A DNA stretch of 64,000 nt from Psychrobacillus sp. OK032. GTDB lineage: Bacteria; Bacillota; Bacilli; Bacillales_A; Planococcaceae. The notes beneath the pieces were generated by a model. The model did not search any database, was not told the DNA's origin, and saw only the letters and a program-made list of their open reading frames with translations. The stretch is from positions 124,001-188,000 of the forward strand of contig NZ_FOGY01000003.1 of the NCBI RefSeq assembly GCF_900111345.1, written 5' to 3'. A program made the position numbers and the translations under genes. Below are positions 25,539 to 34,531 of this stretch, one piece after another (the first letter of the stretch is position 1; each line of letters begins with the position of its first letter).

Positions 25539-26348
25539 ATGAATAAAAAAGTAGTAAGTGACCTTTTCTCGCTTGTCCGCAGTGAAAACCCACTCGTTCA
25601 CCATATAACAAATGTAGTAACAATTAATGATTGTGCGAATGTAACCCTTGCAATTGGGGCTTCCCCTGTAATGGCAACAAGTGTCGAAGAAGTAGAGGAA
25701 ATGGTGCAATTAGCAAACGCACTAGTACTGAATATAGGAACAATTCAAGCGGAGACTTTTTCTGCAATGTTACTCGCTGGAAAGGCGGCAAATGAGAAAG
25801 GTATACCAGTTGTATTTGATCCAGTGGGCGTAGGAGCTACAACTTTTCGAAAAAGATTAGCAAGAGAGCTATTAGAAAAAATAAGGGTAACAATTATTCG
25901 AGGAAATGCAAGTGAGATAGATTCACTAGTCGGTGGTAAAGGGAAAACACGTGGGGTGGATGTTGAGGATAAATCTTTTGACGCTACACAACTTGCAATT
26001 AAAGCAGCAAATCTTTTTTCTTGTATTGTAGTAGTGAGTGGAAAAGTAGATATTGTATCCAATGGAAATGAAATTGTTCAAATTGAAAATGGGGATACAT
26101 GGTTAACGAAAGTAACAGGTACAGGATGCATGACAACATCTTTAATAGCTTGCTTTGCAGGAACGACAGATGATTATTTTTCTGCTAGTATCGCGGGCAT
26201 GTCAGCGATGAGCTTAGCGGGAGAAAGAGCGAAAAGGAATCTTTCGGATGGGGCAGGAATTGGGCAATTTAAAGTTAAATTGATGGATGAGATTTTTCAT
26301 TTAGATGAAAATATATGGGGAAAAGAGGTCTCTATTATTGAATCATGA
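25539..26348 (+). CDS. thiM: Hydroxyethylthiazole kinase
   Basis: A 269-residue ThiM. NPLVHHITNVVTINDCANVTLAIGASPVMA is the diagnostic N-terminal block; VFDPVGVGATTFR, GNASEI and the catalytic VTGTGCMTTSLIACF follow. It phosphorylates the salvaged thiazole alcohol to HET-P, the second substrate of ThiE. It is spaced 15 bases after thiD, with TAGGAG upstream, and overlaps the start of thiE. Confidence 0.95.
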   Translation: MNKKVVSDLFSLVRSENPLVHHITNVVTINDCANVTLAIGASPVMATSVEEVEEMVQLANALVLNIGTIQAETFSAMLLAGKAANEKGIPVVFDPVGVGATTFRKRLARELLEKIRVTIIRGNASEIDSLVGGKGKTRGVDVEDKSFDATQLAIKAANLFSCIVVVSGKVDIVSNGNEIVQIENGDTWLTKVTGTGCMTTSLIACFAGTTDDYFSASIAGMSAMSLAGERAKRNLSDGAGIGQFKVKLMDEIFHLDENIWGKEVSIIES

Positions 26349-26955
26349 TATGACGTTGTATTTAGTAACGGAAGAATCAGTCCCGTTAAATTCGCTGTTG
26401 AAAGTAGTATCACAAGCAATCCAAGGAGGAGTGACGATTGTACAGCTCCGAGAAAAAAACAGTTCTGGAAAGAAGTTTTATGAAAAAGCAAAAGCATTAA
26501 AAAAGCTACTAGATTCTTACGATATCCCACTAATTATTAATGATCGAATAGATATAGCGATTGCAATAAATGCGGCTGGCGTTCATATTGGACAGACGGA
26601 CTTGCCTCTTGAGATTGTGAAAAGGATGGTACCTAAGCAGTTTATTATTGGAGTTTCAGCTGGAACCCTAGAAGAAGCGAAGAATGCTGAAAGGGATGGG
26701 GCTACTTATATAGGGGTGGGTTCCGTATTTCCAACAGGTACAAAAGGAGATGCTAAGCTTTTACCGCATGGGGTACTCGAAGAAATAACGAAAGCCGTTT
26801 CGATTCCTGTAGTGGCGATTGGTGGTATCGCGTTAGCGAATGTCGATACATTGCAACATACAGGTATTGCAGGTGTTGCTGTAGTGTCAGCGATAATGAA
26901 AGCGAATAAGCCTACACTTGTAGCTGAAAAGTTTTTAGAAAAGATTAAGCAGTAG
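26338..26955 (+). CDS. thiE: Thiamine-phosphate synthase
   Basis: A ThiE of about 205 residues with a TIM-barrel fold. Diagnostic blocks are QGGVTIVQLREKN, PLIINDRIDIAIAINAAGVHIGQTDLP, YIGVGSVFPTGTKGDA and PVVAIGGIALANV. It joins HMP-PP and HET-P to thiamine phosphate. The start is uncertain: TTG 26338 has AAGAGG 9 bases before it and overlaps thiM by 11 bases; ATG 26305 would read far into thiM, and ATG 26353 is also possible. The last gene of the operon; the genes for HMP and thiazole synthesis are not nearby, so this is a salvage set. Confidence 0.93.
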   Translation: MNHDMTLYLVTEESVPLNSLLKVVSQAIQGGVTIVQLREKNSSGKKFYEKAKALKKLLDSYDIPLIINDRIDIAIAINAAGVHIGQTDLPLEIVKRMVPKQFIIGVSAGTLEEAKNAERDGATYIGVGSVFPTGTKGDAKLLPHGVLEEITKAVSIPVVAIGGIALANVDTLQHTGIAGVAVVSAIMKANKPTLVAEKFLEKIKQ

Positions 26956-27114
26956 TATAAAAGAGGATGTCCTTTATGTTTAGTAAGGTTCATCCCAGGT
27001 AAATGACAAAAGTATTTTTAAAAACGGTTATGATTAATAATAAATTTAACTTAAGAGGTTGCCTTATCAGAATAAAAGTGAAGATAGTGGATATCTATAA
27101 GGAAGTGTTTATAA

Positions 27115-27230
27115 GGCAAGGACCACCACGAAGACTCCTGTGGGAACAGCTTGAGCTGAAGACCCCGCAGGAACGAAGTGACGAGGAGGCTGAAGCCAAG
27201 CCCACGGAAAGCGAAGTGGTGGTCCTTGCC
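27115..27230. repeat. Bacillaceae-type GACTCCTG intergenic element
   Basis: A 116-bp element bounded by perfect 15-bp inverted repeats (GGCAAGGACCACCAC at 27115 and its complement at 27216). Inside are GACTCCTGTGGGA, GACCCCGCAGGA, GAAGTGACGAGGAGGCTGA and CCCACGGAAAGCGAA, the recurring words of a repeat widely seen between genes in Bacillaceae genomes. An open frame across it is a by-product of the repeat and is not a gene. Confidence 0.8.
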
Positions 27231-27315
27231 GAATTTATACAACTTTCTGCACTCCAAAATGGGTTTCTCTACAGTCTGAAATGTTCTTTATATATAGTAA
27301 GAACATCCTATTTTA

Positions 27316-29457
27316 TTATTCTTTTGCAAAATCTAGCTTCACTTTACCTTCTATAAAGGAAAGGCTAGCATTAAAAGTTTGACCGTTTTCTGCGACGAAT
27401 CCTTTTATAACATTTGTTTTGCCTTTTGTGCAAAGAAGTTTAATCTGACTTGGTGTAATCTTTTTCTTTAAAAAGAAGCCGTTGAAAGTCTGGGTGCAGC
27501 CATTTTTGTAATTCGTACAGCCGTAAAAATTCTTTCTTGCAACGATGGAACCTTGATTACATTTAGGACAAGGAGCTATTGGTTCCTGTTTATATTTAGC
27601 ATTCGATTTTTTAGAAGGTACGAGTTGTATATCAATGTTTTTTGTTTTTAATTGATTCGGAACTTCTTGTAATAAGCTGTGGATAAACTTCGCAATGCTA
27701 CCAAGAAATCGTTCCTGTGAACCTTCACCGTTCCCGATTTTCCGCAAGTACGTTTCCCATTTTGCTGTCATGGATGGGCTTGCAAGTAAATTTCCTTCAA
27801 TTGCTTGGCATAGAACGCGTCCTTTATCCGTAATAGACACAATATTTTTCGTTACATCAATATAGCCGTGTCGTTTTATTGTTTCAATGATCCCGCTTCG
27901 TGTTGCTTCGGTTCCAAGACCCTCTACCTCTTTTAAAATATCTGTTTCATTTTTGTCCTCCACAAGTTTTCCACATGTTTTCATCATTGCAATTAGTTGG
28001 CCTTCTGTATAAGGTTTTGGGGGCTGAGTTTTCCCTTCTTTTATACCAATATTACTTTCTACCTTTTCTTGTTCGAACAAAGGGGGAAGGGTAGGTTCAT
28101 CTTTTTCCGTTTCCTTAGAAGAACGAACAAGCAATGCTTTCCACCCTTTATCACGCTCTGTTTTTCCAGTAGTGAAAAAAGGTAATCCATTTATATCCGT
28201 TGTCACTTTTGTTTCTGTATATAAATAATCTGTATGAAACATAGCGAGTGTCGTGCGGACGATTTCTTCGTATAAATTTCTTTCAATACTAGACAATCCA
28301 GCAAGTTTTGCTTGAGTAGGGAGTTTTTTCGTCGGTATGATTGCATGATGTTCCTGTACTTTTGAATTATCCACATAACGCTTCTTAGGTACGAGCGAAG
28401 CGACAGGGAACGGGTGCCCGATAAGTTTTTGATATTCCGTTACTTGTCCAGCAAGGTAAGAAAACTCACTCGTTGTAATAAAACGTGAATCAGTACGAGG
28501 GTAAGTAACAAGCTTCTTTTCATAGAGTCCTTGCATCGTCTTCAATACATCTGCCGGGCTTGTTTTCCATAGTCTGTTTGCAGTCGCTTGTAGTGTCGAT
28601 AGCGAATGGAGCTGCGGTGGTGGCATTCGTTTATCCAACTTTTCCACAGAAGTAATAACCCCTGGTGAGTTTGGTTGAATAGCATGTTTTGCAAGAAGTG
28701 CTTGAATAATTTCTCTTTTCGGTTCTTTCGCTTTTGCTTTCCCTTTATAAACTCCGTGTTCTGCCGTAAAGATTGCTTCAATTTCGAAGAATGGTTCCGA
28801 AACAAAGTTTTCGATCTCCAATTGTCGCTGGTAAATCAAGTAAATCGTTGGTGATTGCACACGGCCAATCGGAAAAACTTCTCGAATACCTTGTGATTGC
28901 AATAGAAGAGAATATAGACGAGAGCCGTTCATTCCAACAAGCCAGTCACTAATTTGACGAGCTTTCGCTTCTTCATATAAAAGAAGATCTTTGCGATTAT
29001 CTTGTAAATTAGCAAACCCTTTTCGGACTTCATCCACTTCAAGAGAGTTAATCCATAACCGTTTAATTGTTTTACCTCTAGCACCTGTTTGATAATAAAT
29101 GCTATAGAAAATATTAGAACCTTCTCGGTCCACGTCACATGCATTAATAATGGTATCGGTTGCTCTTATCAGTTTTTTCACGATCGTAAACTGTTTAAAC
29201 TTTCCTTTTGCAACTTGGAATTCATATCGATCCGGTAAAATAGGTAAACTATTAAGTGACCATTTATCCCATTTTGGGTCATATGCTTTTGGCTCTTTTA
29301 ATTCAACTAAGTGGCCAATTCCCCAAGTTATATAAGCACCTTCTGGGAAAATTGGACAAGGTAGTATTTCCAAAAAGCCTTCGTGTCGTTTTACGGAAAA
29401 AGCATCTGCATATGCCTTTGCTTGCGATGGTTTTTCTGCTAGGATTACGGGTTTCAT
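27316..29457 (-). CDS. topB: DNA topoisomerase III
   Basis: A 713-residue type IA topoisomerase. The Toprim domain starts VILAEKPSQAKAYA and carries the acidic triad in ACDVDREGSNI. The active-site tyrosine lies in TYPRTDSRFIT (about residue 310). The C terminus has a zinc-ribbon-like segment (CPKCNQGSIVARKNFYGCTNYKNGC). It decatenates DNA and resolves replication or recombination intermediates. GAGGTG precedes the ATG. Length and domain order are normal for Bacillus TopB. Confidence 0.95.
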   Translation of the reverse strand: MKPVILAEKPSQAKAYADAFSVKRHEGFLEILPCPIFPEGAYITWGIGHLVELKEPKAYDPKWDKWSLNSLPILPDRYEFQVAKGKFKQFTIVKKLIRATDTIINACDVDREGSNIFYSIYYQTGARGKTIKRLWINSLEVDEVRKGFANLQDNRKDLLLYEEAKARQISDWLVGMNGSRLYSLLLQSQGIREVFPIGRVQSPTIYLIYQRQLEIENFVSEPFFEIEAIFTAEHGVYKGKAKAKEPKREIIQALLAKHAIQPNSPGVITSVEKLDKRMPPPQLHSLSTLQATANRLWKTSPADVLKTMQGLYEKKLVTYPRTDSRFITTSEFSYLAGQVTEYQKLIGHPFPVASLVPKKRYVDNSKVQEHHAIIPTKKLPTQAKLAGLSSIERNLYEEIVRTTLAMFHTDYLYTETKVTTDINGLPFFTTGKTERDKGWKALLVRSSKETEKDEPTLPPLFEQEKVESNIGIKEGKTQPPKPYTEGQLIAMMKTCGKLVEDKNETDILKEVEGLGTEATRSGIIETIKRHGYIDVTKNIVSITDKGRVLCQAIEGNLLASPSMTAKWETYLRKIGNGEGSQERFLGSIAKFIHSLLQEVPNQLKTKNIDIQLVPSKKSNAKYKQEPIAPCPKCNQGSIVARKNFYGCTNYKNGCTQTFNGFFLKKKITPSQIKLLCTKGKTNVIKGFVAENGQTFNASLSFIEGKVKLDFAKE

Positions 29458-29529
29458 GGTAGCACCTCATTTCTTCATGAATTAAAACGTTTGTTCTTAC
29501 ATTATCGCATAAATTAAGGAGGTTTTCTA

Positions 29530-29676
29530 ATGAGTGATCAAAGAAGGAGACTGGTTATTTATATAACTGGGTATTGCGGAGCAAAGAACAAGTACAAAAA
29601 AGGAACAGGCTCATTTTTTAGCCTGTTCCTCTTACTATTCGTTGAACGAATCCAACATTTAACGTACGTTCATTAA
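29530..29676 (+). other. Possible small ORF (48 residues), antisense to the ahp terminator
   Basis: An ATG with a textbook AAGGAGG 7 bases upstream opens a 48-codon frame (starts MSDQRRRLVIYITGYCG). The frame runs through the hairpin at 29602-29629 and ends inside the 3' end of ahpF on the other strand. The RBS is unusually good for chance, but the overlap with a terminator argues for a decayed gene or coincidence. Confidence 0.22.
29602..29629 (-). terminator. Terminator of ahpCF
   Basis: GGAACAGGCT (29602) pairs with AGCCTGTTCC (29620). On the minus strand the stem is followed by a T-run (complement of AAAAAA). It separates ahpCF from topB. Confidence 0.82.
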
Positions 29677-31199
29677 TTTCGGACGAGATAATCGAATGCA
29701 CCTAAAGCAGCGGTCGCACCTGATCCCATTGAAATAATAATCTGTTTATACGCACTGTCCGTGCAGTCTCCTGCCGCAAATACGCCAGGTACGTTTGTTG
29801 CGCCACGCTTATCGACAACGATTTCGCCAAACTTCGTGCGTTCAACGGCGTTGCCTAGCCATTCCGTACTCGGTACAAGACCGATTTGAACAAATACGCC
29901 AGCTAGTTCGATATGCTTTTCTTCACCTGTTTCCCGCTCAATATAAGTAATACCGTTTACGCTATCAGTACCGGTAATTTCCTTCGATTGAACATTTTTC
30001 AGAACCGTAACATTCGATAAGCTGTAAAGACGCTCTTGGAGAACAGAATCGGCTTTCAACTCTGGCATAAATTCAAGAACGGTTACATGGTTTACAATTC
30101 CTGCAAGATCAATCGCTGCCTCTATCCCGGAATTACCACCACCAATAACAGCAACATCTTTACCTGCAAACAATGGACCGTCACAATGTGGGCAGTATGC
30201 GACCCCTTTGTTTTTAAATTCAGCCTCGCCAGGTACGCCAACATTGCGCCAACGTGCTCCTGTTGAGAGGATAACGGTTTTACTCTTTAGAACGGCACCG
30301 TTCTCCAATTCAATTTCGATGAGGTCTTTCTTTTCCAAACGTTTCGCAAGCTGTAAGTTCATCACATCGACATTGTATTCTTTTACGTGTTCCTCAAGGC
30401 TTGAAGCAAGTTTAGGACCTTCAGTATGTTTAACACTAATGAAGTTTTCAATCGAAGCTGTGTCTAAAATCTGTCCACCGAAACGATCGGCAACAATTCC
30501 TGTACGAATACCTTTACGTGCTGCATAAATTGCAGCACTTGCACCAGCTGGTCCACCGCCTACAACGAGTACATCATACGGATCTTTATCAGCAAAATCT
30601 GAGGCATCTGGTCCGCTTCCCAGTTTGGCCAGGATTTCTTCAACGGACATACGACCGCTAGAGAAAGATTCTCCATTTAGTAATACAGTCGGAACCGCCA
30701 TGATGTTTTTGCTTTCCACTTCATCTTTAAATGCTGCACCGTCAATCATCGTATGCGTAATGCTAGGGTTTAACACACTCATTAGGTTAAGTGCTTGTAC
30801 AACTTCCGGACAGTTTTGACAGCTTAAACTAATATACGATTCGAAACGGTACTCGCCTTCCAAGTTTTTCACTTGTTCGATTACTTTTTCATCCACTTTA
30901 GGAGCTCTGCCACTCACTTGCAATAAAGCAAGAACGAATGAAGTGAACTCATGGCCAAGTGGAATACCAGCAAAAACTATGCCAGTATCTTCACCGATGC
31001 GATTAACACTAAAACTCGGTGTTCTTTCTAAATCAACCTTTTCTACTTTAATGCGGGAGGACATCGTGGCTAACTCATCCACTAGTGCGGTCATTTCACG
31101 CGAGACCTTATCTTCTCCAGCACTAACTTTAAGTAGCACATCGCCCTCCATCAATTCAAGGTATTGGGCTAATTGTGCTTTTATATCTCCGTCTAGCAT
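29673..31199 (-). CDS. ahpF: Alkyl hydroperoxide reductase subunit F
   Basis: A 508-residue flavoprotein disulfide reductase. The N-terminal thioredoxin-like pair domain carries CQNCPE (about residue 129). The FAD domain starts [23 protein letters not shown], the catalytic disulfide is CPHCDG (about 338), the NADPH site is [18 protein letters not shown], and the C-terminal [11 protein letters not shown] closes the FAD site. It transfers electrons from NAD(P)H to AhpC. It lies 15 bases downstream of ahpC, in the usual order. Confidence 0.96.
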   Translation of the reverse strand: MLDGDIKAQLAQYLELMEGDVLLKVSAGEDKVSREMTALVDELATMSSRIKVEKVDLERTPSFSVNRIGEDTGIVFAGIPLGHEFTSFVLALLQVSGRAPKVDEKVIEQVKNLEGEYRFESYISLSCQNCPEVVQALNLMSVLNPSITHTMIDGAAFKDEVESKNIMAVPTVLLNGESFSSGRMSVEEILAKLGSGPDASDFADKDPYDVLVVGGGPAGASAAIYAARKGIRTGIVADRFGGQILDTASIENFISVKHTEGPKLASSLEEHVKEYNVDVMNLQLAKRLEKKDLIEIELENGAVLKSKTVILSTGARWRNVGVPGEAEFKNKGVAYCPHCDGPLFAGKDVAVIGGGNSGIEAAIDLAGIVNHVTVLEFMPELKADSVLQERLYSLSNVTVLKNVQSKEITGTDSVNGITYIERETGEEKHIELAGVFVQIGLVPSTEWLGNAVERTKFGEIVVDKRGATNVPGVFAAGDCTDSAYKQIIISMGSGATAALGAFDYLVRN

Positions 31200-31214
31200 G
31201 ATTCCATCTACTCC

Positions 31215-31784
31215 TTATATTTTCCCTACAAGGTCAAGGCTTGGTTTAAGTGTTTCTTCGCCTTCTTTCCATTTTGCTGGGCAAACTTCACCTGGGTTAT
31301 TGCGAACATATTGTGCCGCTTTGATTTTGCCAACAAGAATACTTGCGTCACGACCAATGCCATCAGCATTGATTTCAGCTGCTTGAACGATGCCGTCTGG
31401 ATCGACAATGAATGTACCGCGTTGTGCAAGGCCTGCTTCTTCGTCAAGTACATCGAAGTTGCGTGAAATTGTTTGTGCAGGGTCACCGATCATAATATAT
31501 TCCAGTTTGCTAATTGCATCTGAATGATCATGCCATGCTTTATGTGTAAAATGTGTGTCCGTTGAAACGGAATATACTTCAACGCCAAGTTCTTTTAGTG
31601 TTGCGTATTGATCTTGAAGATCTCCAAGTTCAGTAGGGCAAACGAATGTAAAATCTGCTGGATAAAAGCAAACAACACTCCACTGACCTTTTAAGTTTTG
31701 TTCAGAAACCTCGATGAACTCCCCTGTACCGCTATTGTAAGCTGAAGCTTTGAATGGTAATATTTCTTTTCCTATTAATGACAT
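31215..31784 (-). CDS. ahpC: Alkyl hydroperoxide reductase subunit C (peroxiredoxin)
   Basis: A 189-residue typical 2-Cys peroxiredoxin. The peroxidatic cysteine is in [13 protein letters not shown] (about residue 49) and the resolving cysteine in GEVCPAKW near the C terminus. It reduces H2O2 and organic peroxides and is recycled by AhpF. GGAGG precedes the ATG. The upstream region contains a promoter and PerR-box-like palindromes, so peroxide induction as in B. subtilis is likely. Confidence 0.96.
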   Translation of the reverse strand: MSLIGKEILPFKASAYNSGTGEFIEVSEQNLKGQWSVVCFYPADFTFVCPTELGDLQDQYATLKELGVEVYSVSTDTHFTHKAWHDHSDAISKLEYIMIGDPAQTISRNFDVLDEEAGLAQRGTFIVDPDGIVQAAEINADGIGRDASILVGKIKAAQYVRNNPGEVCPAKWKEGEETLKPSLDLVGKI

Positions 31785-31858
31785 AGTTAATGTTCCTCCT
31801 AGTGTTTTTTTACATAGTTAGTTTAGGCATATAATCAAAACCTAAACCGCAGTAATAA

Positions 31859-31937
31859 TTATAATTTAATTACTGTCGATTAACTATAATAATTCTAATT
31901 ACATAATTATTGTCGTATAAGTAATGTTTTTTGTCAA
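31859..31937 (-). promoter_or_regulatory. ahpC promoter with PerR-box-like sites
   Basis: On the minus strand, TTGACA (31937-31932) is followed after 17 bases by GACAAT. Downstream of it, CTATAATAATTCTAA (31884-31898) matches 12 of the 14 defined positions of the PerR/Fur-type TTATAATNATTATAA palindrome, and a weaker half lies at 31859-31873. The location over the transcription start suits repression by PerR. Confidence 0.6.
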
Positions 31938-32164
31938 CAATATTACTCTATACATCGCAATGCCTACCAGTCAATACCAATACTAAAAGGCACTGTAGTA
32001 ATGGAATGCTAAATCAAATTAAAAGAAAGATAAGCATAATAATATAACCTTCATATTCTCAATTGATATAGCAAATTCCCAATTAGAGAATGTTTTGATT
32101 ATTACCAATAATTATTGATGCTACCCTAAATAGGCAATTTAGGTCGCTGAAAATAAAAACTAAA

Positions 32165-32280
32165 AACAAGAAATCGCTAATGAGGCGTGGAATGTTTTGG
32201 AGGCAATTGCCAACTTATTAAGAAATGACGAAAAACCTTCTCCTTTTAAATATGAAGTAGAAGGTTTTGTTTTAATAATA
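32165..32280 (+). other. Possible gene remnant ending in a terminator-like hairpin
   Basis: The only structure I can support between ahpC and 32363 besides the promoter. AAAACCTTCT (32232) pairs with AGAAGGTTTT (32259), followed by TGTTTT. A frame through it reads EAWNVLEAIANLLRNDE, which looks protein-like but has no start and a stop 27 bases before, so it may be a leftover 3' end. Confidence 0.3.
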
Positions 32281-32362
32281 ATTTGAGTTGCCTAGATGAT
32301 AGTTGTTACGAATGAGAGGGGATTCGTAGAGAAAGAGGCAACTGCTTTATCCACGCTTTTTA

Positions 32363-33037
32363 TTAATCAACATCGAGTTTTATTACTGAGGGTTTGTTAG
32401 TTATTATGTGTGCTTGCTTTCTGTTTAGTTTTCGTTGTATAAACAACTCTGCAATGATTATATTTGGTACCCACGCTAACCAAGCGATGATAGCATAACT
32501 AAGTTCGAAACGCTCTAAACCTAACAACAACATAAACACAGGTAGCCAAATTCGGAGTGTGACTGCTGCAAAAGTTAACGCGTAATTTCTTATCATCCAC
32601 TGTTGATGGTCATTCACTCGATTAGCTTTTATTCTGACAAGTGCTTGATAGGCCGAAGCTAACCAAAATATTGATAATAAACTAAAACCTAGCTTTCCGG
32701 CTAATCCTCCTGTAGCGTAAAAAGCTAGATAAAGACCTGAAACACCGCCGAATAAAATACCTATCATGTATAGCTTTCCTAATCTTTTATGACGAATGAT
32801 ATTTTTTTCTCTAAACTTTGTAGATAATGTGAAAGGACCGATTACTAATGCTATTACACTAGCTGCAATATGTATAAATAGCATAATGTACCAGAAAGTA
32901 CTCAATTTAGAAAGAAACATTAGCTTCATTTGAACTAGACCTGCTTGATCTACACCAATAATGAAATACTGAACAATGGCATAACCGGCTACTCCTATTG
33001 CTAAAAAAGTAAATAAAAAACTAGCTGTTTTATTCAT
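32363..33037 (-). CDS. DUF2306-family membrane protein
   Basis: A 224-residue membrane protein with about seven hydrophobic segments. The pattern RHKRLGKLYMIGILFGGVSGLY and NDHQQWMIRNYALTFAAVTLRIW, with histidines bracketing helices, is typical of DUF2306 proteins; their function is unknown, although histidine spacing suggests possible cofactor or metal binding. GAGAGG precedes two adjacent ATGs; I use the second. Its promoter contains an operator-like palindrome, so it is probably under a dedicated repressor not encoded next to it. Confidence 0.8.
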   Translation of the reverse strand: MNKTASFLFTFLAIGVAGYAIVQYFIIGVDQAGLVQMKLMFLSKLSTFWYIMLFIHIAASVIALVIGPFTLSTKFREKNIIRHKRLGKLYMIGILFGGVSGLYLAFYATGGLAGKLGFSLLSIFWLASAYQALVRIKANRVNDHQQWMIRNYALTFAAVTLRIWLPVFMLLLGLERFELSYAIIAWLAWVPNIIIAELFIQRKLNRKQAHIITNKPSVIKLDVD

Positions 33038-33071
33038 CATGATACCTCTCCGATTTTTAGTCGATTTGAAA

Positions 33072-33127
33072 AATTCCTCAACGTAACGGGGTAAAATATA
33101 CTATGGACGGAAAATTCCGTCAACGTA
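33072..33127 (-). promoter_or_regulatory. Promoter with embedded palindrome for the DUF2306 gene
   Basis: On the minus strand, TTGACG (33123-33118), 17 bases, TATATT (33100-33095). A perfect palindrome GACGGAA-AA-TTCCGTC (33106-33121) fills the spacer and overlaps the -35. The motif AATTCC(G)TCAACGTA occurs twice (33072 and 33113). The layout suggests a TetR-type operator. The rest of the 33.13-33.39 kb stretch shows nothing I can name. Confidence 0.5.
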
Positions 33128-33395
33128 TTAAAATTTACATAAAGAGATTTTTTGCCTGCTTAGAAAGGAAAGTTTTTAATCTTTTATCTGGTAACAACTA
33201 GTTAGATGTTCTTTTAAAACATGGTTGAAACAACAGACATCTGAAAATGAGTAAACACCCAAGTGTATTGCGGTAATCCTTTTTATTAAATCATGGTGAA
33301 GAAAAATACTTAACTATATTACTATTATATAATTCATTGTTTGTATGTATTTTCATGCTAAAATATTTATAAACGGACGTATGAAGGGATAAAAT

Positions 33396-34046
33396 TTGGA
33401 AGAAGTGTTTCTTTTGAGTTTATTTTTCACGTATTTACTAGCAGGACTTGCAATTGCAATGCCTGTAGGAGCAATGACAGTTGAAATGACGAAGCAAGGT
33501 TTAAAAAATGGTTTCATGCATGGGTGGGCAGTAGGATTAGGTGGAATGACAATTGACTTCCTATTGATTATTGCATTATATATGGGATTGGCTTCTATAC
33601 TTGCCGAACCATATATTCAAATACCTATGTGGTTTATCGGTGCATGTTTTTTAGCATTTTTAGGTTATGAATCTATTAAAAATGCTGATCAGGGTATTAC
33701 TTTAGCTGGCGATAAACCAAAGAAATCTTTTTTCAGTTCATATCGTAATGGTGTGCTAGTAGCTGTTTCGCCAGGAAACCTTGTGTTTTGGATCTCCGTC
33801 TTTGGAGCTGTACTTTCCGATTCTTACGATACGACTCAACCGGCAACTTTTTTAATTGTCGGAGCAGGTATTTTAGCTGGTATCTTACTTCATGATGTTG
33901 GGCTACTTGCAATTGTTTCGGTAACAAGAAAAGTAATGAATCAAACAATGATAAAATGGGTATCGATTATCGCTGGATTGATATTAATTTGCTTTGCGGG
34001 ATATTTTTTATATGAATTTGTATTGGCGATAAAAGGAATAATATAG
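33396..34046 (+). CDS. LysE/RhtB-family exporter
   Basis: A 216-residue membrane protein with about six hydrophobic segments. AMPVGAMTVEMTKQGLKNGFMHGWAVGLGGMTIDFL near the N terminus, and SPGNLVFWISVFGAVL in the middle, are characteristic of amino-acid exporters of the LysE superfamily. The start is TTG 33396, with AAGGGA 6 bases upstream. Its last 145 bases (33881-34025) occur again at 44660-44803 with only two differences, inside a broken copy; the catabolic island lies between the two. Confidence 0.85.
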   Translation: MEEVFLLSLFFTYLLAGLAIAMPVGAMTVEMTKQGLKNGFMHGWAVGLGGMTIDFLLIIALYMGLASILAEPYIQIPMWFIGACFLAFLGYESIKNADQGITLAGDKPKKSFFSSYRNGVLVAVSPGNLVFWISVFGAVLSDSYDTTQPATFLIVGAGILAGILLHDVGLLAIVSVTRKVMNQTMIKWVSIIAGLILICFAGYFLYEFVLAIKGII

Positions 34047-34074
34047 TTTTCTATAACTTAAATTGCTTTAGGAA

Positions 34075-34120
34075 TAGGGGGAGAAGAATACCTTGATTTA
34101 AGGTGTTCTTTCTCCCCTTA
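34075..34120 (+). terminator. Terminator after the LysE-type gene
   Basis: GGGGAGAAGAATACCTT pairs with AAGGTGTTCTTTCTCCCC around GATTT, with minor mismatches, followed by TTATTTCT. Confidence 0.7.
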
Positions 34121-34385
34121 TTTCTATTATTGTTAGTAATAATAAACCCACTCAAAATCATTGAGTCTCTAATCAGTCTTACGGTCGTTTATTTATAAAA
34201 AGTCTAATATAAATATGACTACTTCTACTTCCTTACTTGGATTGGGACCAAATGAGTCGTCGCCTTCGCCATAGTACAGATTGGGATCTGCAAAGAAAGT
34301 GGAAGCCGTTTCATCCATCTCTTCTTCATTACCACACGATAAGATTCTGTTCAGTTCTCTATGATTTAAAATATGCAACCAAAGT

Positions 34386-34419
34386 GTTGCGGTTGCATCT
34401 GATGTTGTTGCACTGCAAC
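34386..34419 (+). promoter_or_regulatory. GTTGC-repeat cluster upstream of the leuC-like gene (probable activator sites)
   Basis: GTTGC occurs at 34386, 34392 and 34407, and GCAAC at 34415, making a perfect palindrome GTTGCAC-TGCAAC at 34407-34419. The cluster lies 55-90 bases upstream of a -24/-12 promoter, the usual place for enhancer-binding-protein sites. A similar cluster precedes the other sigma-54 promoter at 42.9 kb. Confidence 0.65.
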
Positions 34420-34471
34420 GATGTTGTCTATAAATAAGATAAGAATGAGCGGTAATAGGGGTGTTAGTTCT

Positions 34472-34489
34472 TTGGCATGTAACTTGCAT
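34472..34489 (+). promoter_or_regulatory. Sigma-54 (-24/-12) promoter of the leuC-like operon
   Basis: TTGGCATGTAACTTGCAT matches the SigL/RpoN consensus TTGGCAC-N5-TTGCA, with GG at 34474 and GC at 34486 (exactly 12 apart). It lies 43 bases before the GTG start at 34532. Confidence 0.88.
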
Positions 34490-34531
34490 ATGTAGATTAC
34501 GACTAACATTTTATTACGAGAGGTGAGCAAA

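Noticed and set aside
27003-27356. 117-codon frame after thiE
   Set aside because: Covers the GACTCCTG intergenic element and overlaps the 3' end of topB; no RBS at the start.
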